Shown in pieces: positions 7,665 through 16,501 of a DNA stretch of 64,000 nucleotides. Below the pieces are notes generated by a model, which did not search any database, had not been told where the DNA came from, and worked only from the letters and a program-made list of their open reading frames with translations. The stretch comes from Rhizobium sp. S152 (GTDB taxonomy: Bacteria > Pseudomonadota > Alphaproteobacteria > Rhizobiales > Rhizobiaceae). Each line of letters starts with the position of its first letter. Position 1 is the stretch's first letter. The stretch spans positions 964,827 to 1,028,826 of the forward strand of contig NZ_JAUDRZ010000026.1 in NCBI RefSeq assembly GCF_030380735.1. The letters run 5' to 3'. The translations under genes and the position numbers were made by a program.

Positions 7665-8162
7665 TTAGCGTGTCGGCAGCAGCGCTTCGAGCCTCAACAG
7701 CGCGATGCGCTCCACCTGCGCCGTCGCGGTTTCGAATTCTTCGTCGCGACTATTGTCGATACGCTTTTCGAAGGCGGCCAGGATGTCATCCTTGTCGAGA
7801 CCCTTCACCGCTATGATGAACGGAAAGCCGAATTTCTCGACATAGGCGCGGTTGAGCTCGGTGAAGCGCTGGTGCTCCTCGGGGCTCAGCCGGTCGAGGC
7901 CGGCGCCGGCCTGTTCCTTCTTGCTGTCCTCGGTCAGTTCGCCCGCGATTGCCAGGCGACCGGCGAGGTCGGGGTGGGCGCGCAGAACGCCGAGGCGTTC
8001 CTCCGGGCTCGCGGCGCGGAAGATCGCCACCAGCGCCGTGTGCACGCGGTCGACATCGAGCGTCTCGCCGACGAAACCGTCGTCGAAGGCCCGTTCGGCG
8101 ATGAAGGGCGAGTGCTCGAAGACGCCGCCGAAACGGGAGATGAATTCGTCGCGTGCAATCAT
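7665..8162 (-). CDS. uraD: OHCU decarboxylase
   Basis: Encodes 165 residues from ATG 8162; upstream in-frame sequence has no family character. It is a helical protein with 'FGGVFEHSPFIAERAF', the conserved 'LRAHPDLAGRL' (catalytic His) and 'EKFGFPFIIAVKGL'. The enzyme turns OHCU into S-allantoin, following UraH. The start codon shares one base with the puuE stop (TGATG), which indicates tight coupling. It is separated from allA and uraH by the two MntA/HepT modules. Confidence 0.92.
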   Translation of the reverse strand: MIARDEFISRFGGVFEHSPFIAERAFDDGFVGETLDVDRVHTALVAIFRAASPEERLGVLRAHPDLAGRLAIAGELTEDSKKEQAGAGLDRLSPEEHQRFTELNRAYVEKFGFPFIIAVKGLDKDDILAAFEKRIDNSRDEEFETATAQVERIALLRLEALLPTR

Positions 8163-9085
8163 CAGATGGTCTCCGGCTTGTGGTGCTTGTGCCAGTGTTC
8201 GGCGATCTCGATGCGGCGGGGGATCCACACCTTCTCGTGCTCCAGCACATATTGCATGAAGCGCTTCAGCGCCGCCGCGCGGCCCGGACGGCCGACGAGG
8301 CGGCAATGCAGGCCGATCGACATCATCTTCGGGCTGCCCGCCTCGCCCTCTTCATAGAGCGTGTCGAAGGCATCCTTCAGATAGGTGAAGAACTGGTCGC
8401 CCGAGTTGAAGCCCTGCGGCGTCGCGAAGCGCATGTCGTTGGTTTCGAGCGTATAGGGAATGATCAGGAACGGCTTGTCGTCGGCGCCTTTGACCCAGAA
8501 GGGCAGATCGTCGGCATAGCTGTCCGACGAGTAGAGGAAGCCGCCTTCCTCCTGCACCAGCCGGAGCGTGTTGTCCGATGGCTTGCCTTGGTACATGCCG
8601 TATGGCCGCTCGCCGGTGAGCTCGGTATGCAAACGCACGGCTTCCAGAATGTGCTTGCGCTCAAGGTCTTCCTGGAAATCCTTGTATTCCAGCCATCGAT
8701 AGCCGTGGCTGGCGATCTCCCAGCCGGCTTCCTTCATTGCTGCCACCGCCTCGGGGTTGCGCGCCATGGCAAGCGTCACGCCATAGACGGTCGCCTGCAC
8801 CTTGAGCTCGGTGAACATCCGGAAGAGCCGCCAGAAACCGGCTCGCGAGCCGTATTCGTAGATCGATTCCATGTTCAGGTTGCGTTGCCCCGGCCACGCG
8901 GCGCCGCCAACGATTTCCGACAGCAGATTCTCGGACGCTGCATCGCCATCCAGAATGCAGCTCTCGCCGCCTTCCTCGTAGTTGATCACGAACTGCACGG
9001 CGATATTGGCGCCGCCGGGCCATTTCGGATCGGGCGTGTTGCGGCCGTAGCCGACCAGATTGCGCGGGTAAGTCTCGGATACCAT
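8162..9085 (-). CDS. puuE: Allantoinase, polysaccharide-deacetylase type
   Basis: Encodes 307 residues from ATG 9085, preceded by GGAAGG; an upstream ATG at 9121 lacks a ribosome site. It begins 'YPRNLVGYGRNTPDPKWPGG' and continues 'VQFVINYEEGGE', the signature of the metal-independent allantoinase PuuE, a member of the carbohydrate-esterase 4 fold. It hydrolyses allantoin to allantoate. It is the first gene of the purine-breakdown operon, directly ahead of uraD. Confidence 0.92.
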   Translation of the reverse strand: MVSETYPRNLVGYGRNTPDPKWPGGANIAVQFVINYEEGGESCILDGDAASENLLSEIVGGAAWPGQRNLNMESIYEYGSRAGFWRLFRMFTELKVQATVYGVTLAMARNPEAVAAMKEAGWEIASHGYRWLEYKDFQEDLERKHILEAVRLHTELTGERPYGMYQGKPSDNTLRLVQEEGGFLYSSDSYADDLPFWVKGADDKPFLIIPYTLETNDMRFATPQGFNSGDQFFTYLKDAFDTLYEEGEAGSPKMMSIGLHCRLVGRPGRAAALKRFMQYVLEHEKVWIPRRIEIAEHWHKHHKPETI

Positions 9086-9194
9086 GAAATCACCTTCCAC
9101 AAAGTCGGGGAACGGTAGCATCCGAGGACGGAATGTCGAGACGGAAAGTACGCAACAGAGTTTTGCCTTTATGGCACAACCACTTGGCTCCCGC

Positions 9195-9917
9195 TCAGGC
9201 GAGCACTGCTTCCTGGCTGCGACGGGCGCTGACCTTGCCCATCGGGTGCAGCGAATGCACCCGGAACGGCCCGCCGGTGCCTTCCTCGATCATCAGCGCG
9301 ACGTTGGAAACCTTGACCGGCTCGGTCAGAACCGGATCGAATACACCGCGCAATGCATATTCGATGCGCGGCATGTCGGTGTGGCCCACAGGCCCCGTCA
9401 GCGGCATGTGGAACCGGAATTCGTCCATCACATAGGGGCAGCCCCAGCGATGCAGATTGGCGAATTGCGCAGCCGACAGCCCGTCGGGGTCGCTGCGTTC
9501 GATATCCGCCTCGCTGAGCGGCGCGCGGTAATGGTCGAACTGCTGCACGATCGCCGAGGCCAGATAATGCACATGCTCGCAGGGCAGCGACGGCACGAGG
9601 CTGTAGAAACCGCCGGTGCGGGCGACCTCGAGCCTTTTGATGTTGAACGGCGTTTGCGTGCCACAGAAGCGCATGAGATCGCGCAAAAGTTGCGCCTCGG
9701 TCACCTCGGCTGACAGCCGGAACGGCGCCTTCAGCACGCCATGGAAACCGTAGCGCCGCGGCATCGCTGTGTGAAAGGCGATCTCGTGGATACCGAGGCC
9801 GCGGATGGCCAGCGGCTCGACGATCTCCCCGGAAAAGACGTTCCGGCCCAGCCAGTTCGCCGCCACATGGGAGAGCGGAGCACTCGCGGCGGGCGTAAAG
9901 CAAATGGCGTATCGCAT
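9195..9917 (-). CDS. DUF1045 two-histidine phosphoesterase-like protein
   Basis: Encodes 240 residues from ATG 9917 (start 'MRYAICFTPAASAPL', GGAG upstream). The 2H phosphoesterase pattern is visible twice, in 'YGFHGVLKAPFRL' and 'FRFHMPLTG', about 110 residues apart. Members are often annotated as phosphonate-metabolism proteins because of their neighbours in phn clusters, but no phn gene is present here. It lies 109 bp upstream of puuE on the same strand and may be co-transcribed with the purine genes. The reaction is unknown. Confidence 0.72.
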   Translation of the reverse strand: MRYAICFTPAASAPLSHVAANWLGRNVFSGEIVEPLAIRGLGIHEIAFHTAMPRRYGFHGVLKAPFRLSAEVTEAQLLRDLMRFCGTQTPFNIKRLEVARTGGFYSLVPSLPCEHVHYLASAIVQQFDHYRAPLSEADIERSDPDGLSAAQFANLHRWGCPYVMDEFRFHMPLTGPVGHTDMPRIEYALRGVFDPVLTEPVKVSNVALMIEEGTGGPFRVHSLHPMGKVSARRSQEAVLA

Positions 9918-10024
9918 GTGGCCGTCTCCGTGCTCGAGCCTGCGCGACAGCCGATTCCGCCGCGTCAATGCGCAAGCAGATAGGTGATTTGCGTGACAGA
10001 TTGACGAAAGGCAGCGAAATCTAA

Positions 10025-10041
10025 TTCACGTTTAGCGTGAA
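10025..10041. terminator. Weak hairpin at the 3' end of the FAD oxidoreductase gene
   Basis: TTCACG-TTTAG-CGTGAA forms a 6-bp inverted repeat whose loop holds the stop codon of the minus-strand gene ending at 10032. The minus strand continues TTAGATTTC. It could act as a weak terminator; the T-run is poor. Confidence 0.3.
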
Positions 10042-11210
10042 GCCACGCGAATGTGACTGGAAAGGAGAAAGCTGTCGGGCAGCGCAAAGGGCACGTCCTG
10101 CCCGACGGTGATGAGAACGGCTGCCTGCGCCAGTCGGTGCGCCAGCCCGAAGCTCACCTTGAACCCGCCGGTCAGCGCAATCAGGCGCTCATGCTCGGGA
10201 TGCCGCCCCACCATCGGATCGCGGTCGATCGCCTTGGGGCGCAACCCCGCCCAGCGCTCGATCACGGGCGCATCGCGCAACGAAGGCACCAGCGCGCGGG
10301 CGGCGTCGAGAAGTGCATCGAGCTGGCTATCGGTGCCGAACGGGTCATCGAACCGGTTTTCACTGGTGCTACCGACCGCAACATGCCCGCCCTCATGCGC
10401 CACGACATATAGCCCGTCGCGGAAGATCGTCGGCAGGTCAGGATCGATATCGGCCTTCAGAAGCGCCGCCTGCCCCTTCACTGCCTGCCCGAGCGGCTTG
10501 ACAGGTCCGCTCGTCTGCTCGCCGAGCAGCGGAAATGACCGATGCCCCGCTGCGATGATGCAGCGATCGAAGAGGATCGTCCCGACGCTCGTCAGGGCGC
10601 GCCCGGCATCGGCGTAGAGGCTTTGGAGTTCCGCATTCTCCATTATCCTGACGTGCTGCGCCTTGCGCAGGAATGCGGCCAGAACGGCCGTCAGCGATCG
10701 TGGCGCCACCCGGGCCGCGAGCGTGTCGTGCACGAAACCGCCCTCCATGCCGGAGATATCGGGCCAGCCGGCAATCGGCGGCATATCGATGACATTCCAA
10801 TGAAAGCACCGCTCACCCGCGTGCCAGTGAACGCCCGCATCGGACGAATGCCCAAGCGCAATGTCGCGCAGATGCGGCTTCGGCAGCGGGATCAGCCGGC
10901 CGGAGCGGCGGTAGCCGGTCGACAGCCCGGTCTCCGCCTCCAGCGCCGCGATCTCGCCTTCCAGCGCAACCAGCGCATCGAACTGGAACTGCTTCTTCGG
11001 ATTCCATTTGTCCGGCATATGCGGCATCAGTGCGCCGAGCAATCCGCCGCTGGCGCCCTGCCCCAGCGCGCCCGCGTCGATCAGCATGGTGTCGATGCCC
11101 AGGCGCTCGGCATGAACGGCAGCCCAAAGCCCCATGATACCACCGCCGACGATCAGAAGTGCCGTGGACGATTGACCGGAAGCCGAGGCAGGACTATCGG
11201 CTGTGGACAT
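10032..11210 (-). CDS. FAD-dependent oxidoreductase (DAO family), probable MnmC oxidase partner
   Basis: Encodes 392 residues. The FAD-binding Rossmann motif 'LLIVGGGIMGLWAAVHAERLG' lies at residues 18-38, followed by 'GASGGLLGALMPHMPDKW' and the C-terminal 'RWAGLRPKAIDRDPMVG' and 'LIALTGGFKVSFGLAHRLA' typical of glycine/D-amino-acid oxidases. In gammaproteobacteria the tRNA-modifying MnmC is a fusion of such an oxidase with a methyltransferase; here the methyltransferase MnmD is encoded head-to-head. I infer that this protein removes carboxymethyl from cmnm5U34 in tRNA before MnmD methylates it. A general amino-acid oxidase role is the alternative. The start codon overlaps that of mnmD. Confidence 0.72.
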   Translation of the reverse strand: MSTADSPASASGQSSTALLIVGGGIMGLWAAVHAERLGIDTMLIDAGALGQGASGGLLGALMPHMPDKWNPKKQFQFDALVALEGEIAALEAETGLSTGYRRSGRLIPLPKPHLRDIALGHSSDAGVHWHAGERCFHWNVIDMPPIAGWPDISGMEGGFVHDTLAARVAPRSLTAVLAAFLRKAQHVRIMENAELQSLYADAGRALTSVGTILFDRCIIAAGHRSFPLLGEQTSGPVKPLGQAVKGQAALLKADIDPDLPTIFRDGLYVVAHEGGHVAVGSTSENRFDDPFGTDSQLDALLDAARALVPSLRDAPVIERWAGLRPKAIDRDPMVGRHPEHERLIALTGGFKVSFGLAHRLAQAAVLITVGQDVPFALPDSFLLSSHIRVASR

Positions 11211-11925
11211 GACAGATACGAGCCCCGAACAGATTGACGCGAAGAACCAGCCGCTTGAATGGCGCGACGGCGATATGCCCTATTCGCCGGCCTTTGGCGA
11301 CCATTTTTATTGCCAGACCGACGGCCGGCTCGAATGCGGCCATGTCTTCCTCTCGGGCAACGGCCTGCCGGATCGCTGGACCGGACGCGACAGTTTCAAG
11401 ATCGGCGAACTGGGTTTCGGCACCGGGCTGAACTTCGCGGAAACGTGGCGGCAGTGGAAGGAACATCGCGCAGAGGGCCAGCACCTGCGCTTCATGTCCT
11501 TCGAACTCTACCCCATGCAGCGCGACGAGATCGATCGCGCCCTGTCGCACTGGCCGGAGATTACTGCCGAGCGCGCGGCGCTCTCGGCCGCGTGGCCCGA
11601 GAAGCCCGAGGGCGTCGTGTCGCTCGATCTCGACCAACAAACCCGCCTCAGCGTCGTCTGCGGCGCCGCGATCGATCGCGTGTCGGCGGCGGCTGCCGAT
11701 TTCGATGCCTGGTATCTCGACGGTTTCGCGCCGTCGCGCAATGCCGACATGTGGTCGGAGCAACTGATGCGCCTCGTGTTCGAAAAGACCGTCAGCGGCG
11801 GCAGCTTCGCCACCTATGCGGCGGCGGGCTTCGTCCGGCGCAATCTCATCGCCGCCGGCTTCGCGCTCGAGCGCCGCCCGGGCTTCGCCGGCAAGCGCGA
11901 GATGCTTTGCGGCGTCAAACCCTGA
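11209..11925 (+). CDS. mnmD: tRNA 5-methylaminomethyl-2-thiouridine methyltransferase, stand-alone
   Basis: Encodes 238 residues from ATG 11209; a GTG at 11203 is a possible earlier start. The SAM-binding loop 'ELGFGTGLNF' (about residues 63-72) and the family hallmark 'WYLDGFAPSRNADMW' are present, followed by 'GGSFATYAAAGFVRRNL' and 'PGFAGKREML'. The protein adds the final methyl group to mnm5U34 in the anticodon of several tRNAs. It equals the N-terminal half of E. coli MnmC. Its start codon overlaps that of the divergent FAD oxidase: the bases CATG at 11208-11211 carry both ATGs. Confidence 0.9.
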   Translation: MTDTSPEQIDAKNQPLEWRDGDMPYSPAFGDHFYCQTDGRLECGHVFLSGNGLPDRWTGRDSFKIGELGFGTGLNFAETWRQWKEHRAEGQHLRFMSFELYPMQRDEIDRALSHWPEITAERAALSAAWPEKPEGVVSLDLDQQTRLSVVCGAAIDRVSAAAADFDAWYLDGFAPSRNADMWSEQLMRLVFEKTVSGGSFATYAAAGFVRRNLIAAGFALERRPGFAGKREMLCGVKP

Positions 11926-11929
11926 AGGC

Positions 11930-12529
11930 CTACGCCGGCCGATAGGTCAGCGCCACCGCGCCCTTGGGAAAGACTTTCGAGTCGGTGAGCGTAAGCTGCC
12001 GTGGCGCAAGGATCTCGGAGAAGATCGGCAATCCCTGGCCCAGCGCCAGCGGATAGACCATCAGCATATAGCTATCGACGAGGTTCTCGGCGATCAGGCT
12101 GCGCGCGAAAATGGCGCCCCCATGCGCGATGATCGGCTTGCCGTCCACAGCCTTCAGCCTTGCGACCTCCTCGGCGGGATCGCCGCTCGCCACATAGGCC
12201 TCGCCCCAGCTCCCGGCACCTGGCTGCAGCTCTCCGGCCTGCTCGCTGCGGGCGTTGACGCCAGCAAGAATTGCCCGCCCCTGCTTCGAAAAGACCGCCT
12301 TGGGGATCTGGTTCATCGGCGGAGCGAAGACGCCGGTGGAGGTCGGCCAGAAACCGGCCATGCCCTCGAAGGTGCGGCTGCCCATGATGTGAAGGCTGGC
12401 GTTCCAGACGTTCTCCAGCTTCCAGTCGATCGCCTCCTGGTCGCCGCTGAATATCCAGTCGACCTCGCCGCCCGGTCCGCTGACGAAGCCGTCGAGCGAC
12501 ATCGACATTGTCAGGATCAGTTCTCTCAT
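11930..12529 (-). CDS. RibD C-terminal / dihydrofolate-reductase-like protein
   Basis: Encodes 199 residues from ATG 12529, with GAGGAGG close upstream. The start 'RELILTMSMSLDGFVSGPGG' and the stretch 'IMGSRTFEGMAGFWP' match the RibD_C family, whose members bind NADPH and are usually called dihydrofolate reductase family proteins in genome annotation. The actual substrate is unknown. It converges on mnmD with only 4 bp between the stop codons, and lies downstream of the hybrid kinase on the same strand with a 98-bp gap. Confidence 0.75.
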   Translation of the reverse strand: MRELILTMSMSLDGFVSGPGGEVDWIFSGDQEAIDWKLENVWNASLHIMGSRTFEGMAGFWPTSTGVFAPPMNQIPKAVFSKQGRAILAGVNARSEQAGELQPGAGSWGEAYVASGDPAEEVARLKAVDGKPIIAHGGAIFARSLIAENLVDSYMLMVYPLALGQGLPIFSEILAPRQLTLTDSKVFPKGAVALTYRPA

Positions 12530-12627
12530 CGTTTCCTCCTCGCCTCTCTTCAACCCAAGGACGGATGAGATCGGCCACTTCCGACAGGAGGATCGCGACG
12601 CCCGGCAAATCCTCGGGAAACGCGACG

Positions 12628-15474
12628 TCAGCGCGCCGTTTGTCCCGTCGGTTGCCCGGCAGCGGCACGCCAGCGGGCGATCTTCGCCTCCAGCAACTCC
12701 GGGCTGATCGGCTTCGACATGTAGTCGTCCATCCCGGCCTCGAAGCAGAGTTCGCGGTCCGTTTCCAGCGCATGGGCGGTGACGCCGATGATCGGGACAT
12801 GGCCGCCCTGCACAGCCTCCAGCTCGCGGATCCGCCGGGTGGCGTCATGGCCGTTCATGACGGGCATGGAGACGTCCATCATGATGATGCCAGGCGCATG
12901 CTTGTGCCACGCATCGACGGCCTCCCGCCCGTTGCCGACCACAAGGAAGCCAAGACCGGTTCCCTGCAGAATCTGCGTGAAGACGATCTGGTTGACCTCG
13001 TTGTCCTCGGCCACCAGCACGTCGATCGCGCCATCACGCCGCGGCGGCGCCGACAGGAGCGCGCTGTCGGTCTGCGGCAGCGCCTTCGACGTCACGGCAT
13101 GCGCCTCGCCCTCGTCCCACACCGGCTTGACGCGGCTTGCCCTGATAACCTCGGCAACGGTGTTGCGCAGCACATTGGCGCGCGCCGGCTTCATCAGATG
13201 CGCCTGGCCGTTCAGCGCCGCGAATTCCTTTTCCGCTTCGGCGATGTCCATCGACGTCAGGAAGATGATCGGCAGCGTCTTGAAGCGCTGGTCGACGCGC
13301 AGCGCGCGGGCGACGCCGGCGCCATCCATTCCGGGGATCTGGTAGTCGAGAATGAGCGCGTCGATCTTGACGCCCGCCTCGTGCGCGGCCTCGAGGATGG
13401 CGATTCCCATCGGCCCGTCCTCGGCCGCGGCGCCGTCGAAGCCCCAGAGCGAAAGCTGTTCGGTCAGGATTTGACGGTTGACCGCGTTGTCGTCGATGGC
13501 AAGCACCCGCGCGCCCTGCACGGTGACAGGCAGCGGCTTCTGCTCGACGCGGGCCGCGGCGATGACGAGTGGCAGATGAACGGTGAAGATCGATCCTGTT
13601 CCGGGCTCGCTGTCCGCCTCGATATAGCCGCCGAAGAGATCGACCAGCCCAGCGGTGATGGCAAGGCCCAGCCCCGTCCCCTCGTGCCGCCGCGTCGAGG
13701 AGCCGTCGATCTGCGAGAACTTCTCGAAGATCGCTTCGAGCTGTTCGGTAGGAACGCCGATACCGGTATCCTCCACCCTGATGCAGGCTGTGATTTCGTC
13801 TCCCGCGCCGGGAACGAAGCCGAGATCGACCAGCACATGTCCCCGCTCGGTGAACTTGACGGCGTTGCCGACGAGATTGGTGACGATCTGGCGGAAACGG
13901 CCGGCATCGCCGATCACCGACGATGGCAGGTCCGGCGCCGTGCGCACCAGAAGCTCGATATCTTTTTCGGCAGCCGCCGACGACAAGAGCGTCGCCACGT
14001 CCTCCACGGCCTCGACTATATCGAACGGCGCGCGACGCAGGGTCATCTGCCCGGCATCGATCTTCGAGAAATCGAGAATATCGTTGATGATCGTCACCAG
14101 CGCATTGCCCGATTTGACGATGATATCGATGAAGGTCTTCTGCCGGGCATCGAGATCGGTTTTCGCCAACAGTTCCGCCATACCGAGAACGCCGTTCATC
14201 GGCGTGCGGATCTCATGGCTCATGTTGGCGAGGAACTCGGACTTTACACGGTCGGCAGCCTCGGCACGCTCCAGCAGCCGCTGCAGCTCGACCTCACGCT
14301 CCTTCGCATCAGTCACGTCGGTGAACAGTGCCACCCAGTGCTGGCGTTCGCTCATCGTCGCGTCGAGGTTGACCCAGCGCTCACCGCGCACATGGAACGG
14401 CGTGGAGATCGGCTTCCCGGCCGCGATATGGGTCCGCCAGCCTTGCAGGATCGCGTCCTCGTCGCCATGGAAATCGCCACGCTCGGCGCAGAACCGAAAC
14501 AGATCGATCCATTCCCTGCCGACGGCAAGATAGTCGGAAGGAATATCGAGGATTTCGGCCAGCGGATCGCTGGCAAGGAGGGTTCGACCGTTTTGCACGA
14601 TCATCAACCCCTGCGACATCGCCTGCGTCGCGTCCTGCAGGAGATCGCCGAGCCGTTCGAATGCTTCCCGCGTCTCGTGAATCTCCTGCTCGCGCTCCCG
14701 CACCGACGTGACGTCGGTATAGGAAAGCAGGACATGCCCGTTGGAAAGTGGACGCCCGCCCAAAAGTACGCGCTTGTTGCCGATCCAGCCTAGTTCAACG
14801 GGCTCCTGGCGCCCGGCGGCCAGATGCTCCTCGCGCCGCGCGAGAATATCCTCGGGCGTCAGCGTCGCGTCGTAGCGCCCGAAACGATGATTGCGGCGGA
14901 TGATCTCGATGAAATCGGTGCCATCGAGCGCCTCCTCTCGCGGCAAATCCCAGACATCGTAGAACGCGTTGTTGGCATAAAGCACCTTTCGCGCGCCGTC
15001 GAGGATCAGAACGCCGATCGGCAAGCTGTTCAACACGAGTTCGATCTCGCGGCGCAGCTCGCGGTTTTCGACATCGACCGCCGGTGCTCGACCGGAGATG
15101 CCCGCAACGGCCTGACGCGGCCGCGCCGCCTTCTCGAAGAGGCCGAGTACATAGACCCTGGCTTCCGACGGCATGAAGCTCTCGATCCGCACCCGCTCGT
15201 GGTCGACCCCATCGGCGTCAAAGCAGATGGCGCTTTCCTCGGTACCGAAGACCAGCGCCCGTCGCTCCTTGTCCTCGCGACCCTCTTCTTCCGGGCGATC
15301 GAAGAGTTCGCGGCTGCGGCGGCCGATGAAATCGGAAATCTCCAGCCCGAAGAAATCGGCATAGGCGGCATTGACCGCGACGTAGTGCAACTCGCTGTTC
15401 TTGACATAGGCAGGGCTGCCCAGATCCGCGATCCGGCGGCAGGCCAGTTCGAGAAGGTCCCCGCTCGATCCCAA
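12628..15474 (-). CDS. Hybrid sensor histidine kinase with three PAS-like domains and two receiver domains
   Basis: Encodes 948 residues from a TTG at 15474; AGGAG lies 8 bp upstream and no ATG fits. Domain order: PAS-like (about 12-115), PAS (about 140-260), PAS (about 280-400), dimerisation domain with the phosphoacceptor in 'FLANMSHEIRTPMNG', ATPase with 'DTGIGVP' and 'GTGLGLAI', then two receivers with phosphoacceptor Asp in 'LILDYQIPGMDG' and 'IIMMDVSMPVMNG'. No membrane span is seen, so it senses a cytoplasmic cue. It lacks an HPt domain, so the phosphate must pass to a separate protein. A consensus CtrA-type box lies 59-74 bp upstream of the start, which suggests cell-cycle control. 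Confidence 0.88.
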   Translation of the reverse strand: MGSSGDLLELACRRIADLGSPAYVKNSELHYVAVNAAYADFFGLEISDFIGRRSRELFDRPEEEGREDKERRALVFGTEESAICFDADGVDHERVRIESFMPSEARVYVLGLFEKAARPRQAVAGISGRAPAVDVENRELRREIELVLNSLPIGVLILDGARKVLYANNAFYDVWDLPREEALDGTDFIEIIRRNHRFGRYDATLTPEDILARREEHLAAGRQEPVELGWIGNKRVLLGGRPLSNGHVLLSYTDVTSVREREQEIHETREAFERLGDLLQDATQAMSQGLMIVQNGRTLLASDPLAEILDIPSDYLAVGREWIDLFRFCAERGDFHGDEDAILQGWRTHIAAGKPISTPFHVRGERWVNLDATMSERQHWVALFTDVTDAKEREVELQRLLERAEAADRVKSEFLANMSHEIRTPMNGVLGMAELLAKTDLDARQKTFIDIIVKSGNALVTIINDILDFSKIDAGQMTLRRAPFDIVEAVEDVATLLSSAAAEKDIELLVRTAPDLPSSVIGDAGRFRQIVTNLVGNAVKFTERGHVLVDLGFVPGAGDEITACIRVEDTGIGVPTEQLEAIFEKFSQIDGSSTRRHEGTGLGLAITAGLVDLFGGYIEADSEPGTGSIFTVHLPLVIAAARVEQKPLPVTVQGARVLAIDDNAVNRQILTEQLSLWGFDGAAAEDGPMGIAILEAAHEAGVKIDALILDYQIPGMDGAGVARALRVDQRFKTLPIIFLTSMDIAEAEKEFAALNGQAHLMKPARANVLRNTVAEVIRASRVKPVWDEGEAHAVTSKALPQTDSALLSAPPRRDGAIDVLVAEDNEVNQIVFTQILQGTGLGFLVVGNGREAVDAWHKHAPGIIMMDVSMPVMNGHDATRRIRELEAVQGGHVPIIGVTAHALETDRELCFEAGMDDYMSKPISPELLEAKIARWRAAAGQPTGQTAR

Positions 15475-15532
15475 GAAATGTGCTCCTGCTGAAATGGAAT
15501 TGTGCTTCGGAGCGACTATAGCGGCCAGGGCT

Positions 15533-15548
15533 TTAACAAGGCTTTAAC
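15533..15548. promoter_or_regulatory. CtrA-type binding site
   Basis: TTAA-CAAGGCT-TTAAC fits exactly the full TTAA-N7-TTAAC consensus of the alphaproteobacterial cell-cycle regulator CtrA. It stands 59 bp upstream of the hybrid kinase start (minus strand) and 179 bp upstream of the plus-strand gene at 15727. Binding is inferred. Confidence 0.55.
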
Positions 15549-15726
15549 CATGATGATCGTGACGACGAACGAATACGGCGCCTCAATCCAGGGGAAATCT
15601 TGAAACGTGATCTCCGGACGCGATGAAATTCAGCGCCGCCGCGCCATATTCCTTGTGTCCGCAGCGATTGACGCGGATCCTGTTGACGACGTTCGAACCA
15701 AGCCTCGTCGATGAAAGGAAACGAGC

Positions 15727-16152
15727 ATGTCCGTTCTTCATAAAAGCATGGCGGCGGGCCTGATTGCATTGACACTGACAGCAGCCCCTCTGGCAACGGC
15801 GACGTCCGCGAATGCGGGCTCCGACGAGGCCTTCTGGGGCGGCATTGCGGTAGGCGCGATTGGCGGCGCACTTCTGACGCAAGTCATACCGCCGATCTAT
15901 CCCGCCTACGACTACCCGGCCTACGGACCCTATTATCGGCCCTACGCGCAGGTCTACTACGACGGCTACTATAGGGCCTACCCGCGGCCTTACTACAGGC
16001 CTTACTACAGGCCGTACTACCGGCCCTATTATCGGCCGTACTATCCAAGCTACTATCGTCCCTACCGCTACTATCGGCCATATGGCTACTGTCACGTCGA
16101 ACGGCGCTACGACCGGGGTGGCGGATATTACACCGTGCGCGTCTGCCGCTGA
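15727..16152 (+). CDS. Exported Tyr/Pro/Arg-rich repeat protein
   Basis: Encodes 141 residues. A signal peptide covers residues 1-31 (cleavage near ANA-G), followed by a short glycine-rich hydrophobic segment 'WGGIAVGAIGGALLTQV' that may hold the protein in a membrane. The middle third is a tandem YRPY/YYRPYY tract (about residues 76-118) encoded by imperfect 12-bp repeats. The C terminus has two cysteines ('YCHVERRYDRGGGYYTVRVC'), a pattern seen in many small rhizobial surface proteins. Function is not known; tyrosine-rich repeats of this kind could be cross-linked or bind the cell envelope. Confidence 0.7.
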   Translation: MSVLHKSMAAGLIALTLTAAPLATATSANAGSDEAFWGGIAVGAIGGALLTQVIPPIYPAYDYPAYGPYYRPYAQVYYDGYYRAYPRPYYRPYYRPYYRPYYRPYYPSYYRPYRYYRPYGYCHVERRYDRGGGYYTVRVCR

Positions 16153-16501
16153 CGCGGCGCGGCAATCGGATTTTGGTGCCCGGCGCCGCATCGAGACGCC
16201 GCCGGATAAAGCTTTATGCGGCCTCACCCTTGACTTTCCTGACGATCTGGACCAAATGCAGGCCAGCTTTCACCTTCCGGCCGCCGCGTGAGCGTGCCCC
16301 TGCCAGTAAATAGGATGCAGGAAGAAGGACAAAAGCGCATTTCGAATGGACCGCATCTAGAAGACGCGGCAGAAGCGCTGGAAAGCTTTTTCCAACAAGA
16401 CAAGTTCCCACTTCACGCGGGGTTCTTGACGCCAGAGTAACACCGGACCGCAAACCCGCGTTCCGGCGGTATTGTTTTGGCGCCCCTGAAAAGGTTATGA
16501 C
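16153..16501. other. Intergenic region without a supported gene
   Basis: 349 bp between the Tyr-rich protein and the helicase. No reading frame with a ribosome site and family character is visible. A TTGACG element at about 16428 could be a -35 box of the helicase promoter; if so, the transcript would have a leader of a few tens of bases. RNA-helicase genes often have regulated leaders, but nothing specific can be shown here. Confidence 0.4.

Noticed and set aside
8153..9118. Plus-strand frame of 321 codons opposite puuE
   Set aside because: Pure shadow of a conserved enzyme on the other strand.
12508..14793. Long plus-strand open frame of 761 codons opposite the hybrid kinase
   Set aside because: It is a shadow of GC-rich codon use: composition is rich in Arg, His, Asp and Gly without any domain, while the minus strand has complete kinase motifs.
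15985..16060. Short tandem DNA repeats considered as a CRISPR array
   Set aside because: The units are 12 bp, without spacers, in frame within a coding sequence (YRPY tract).
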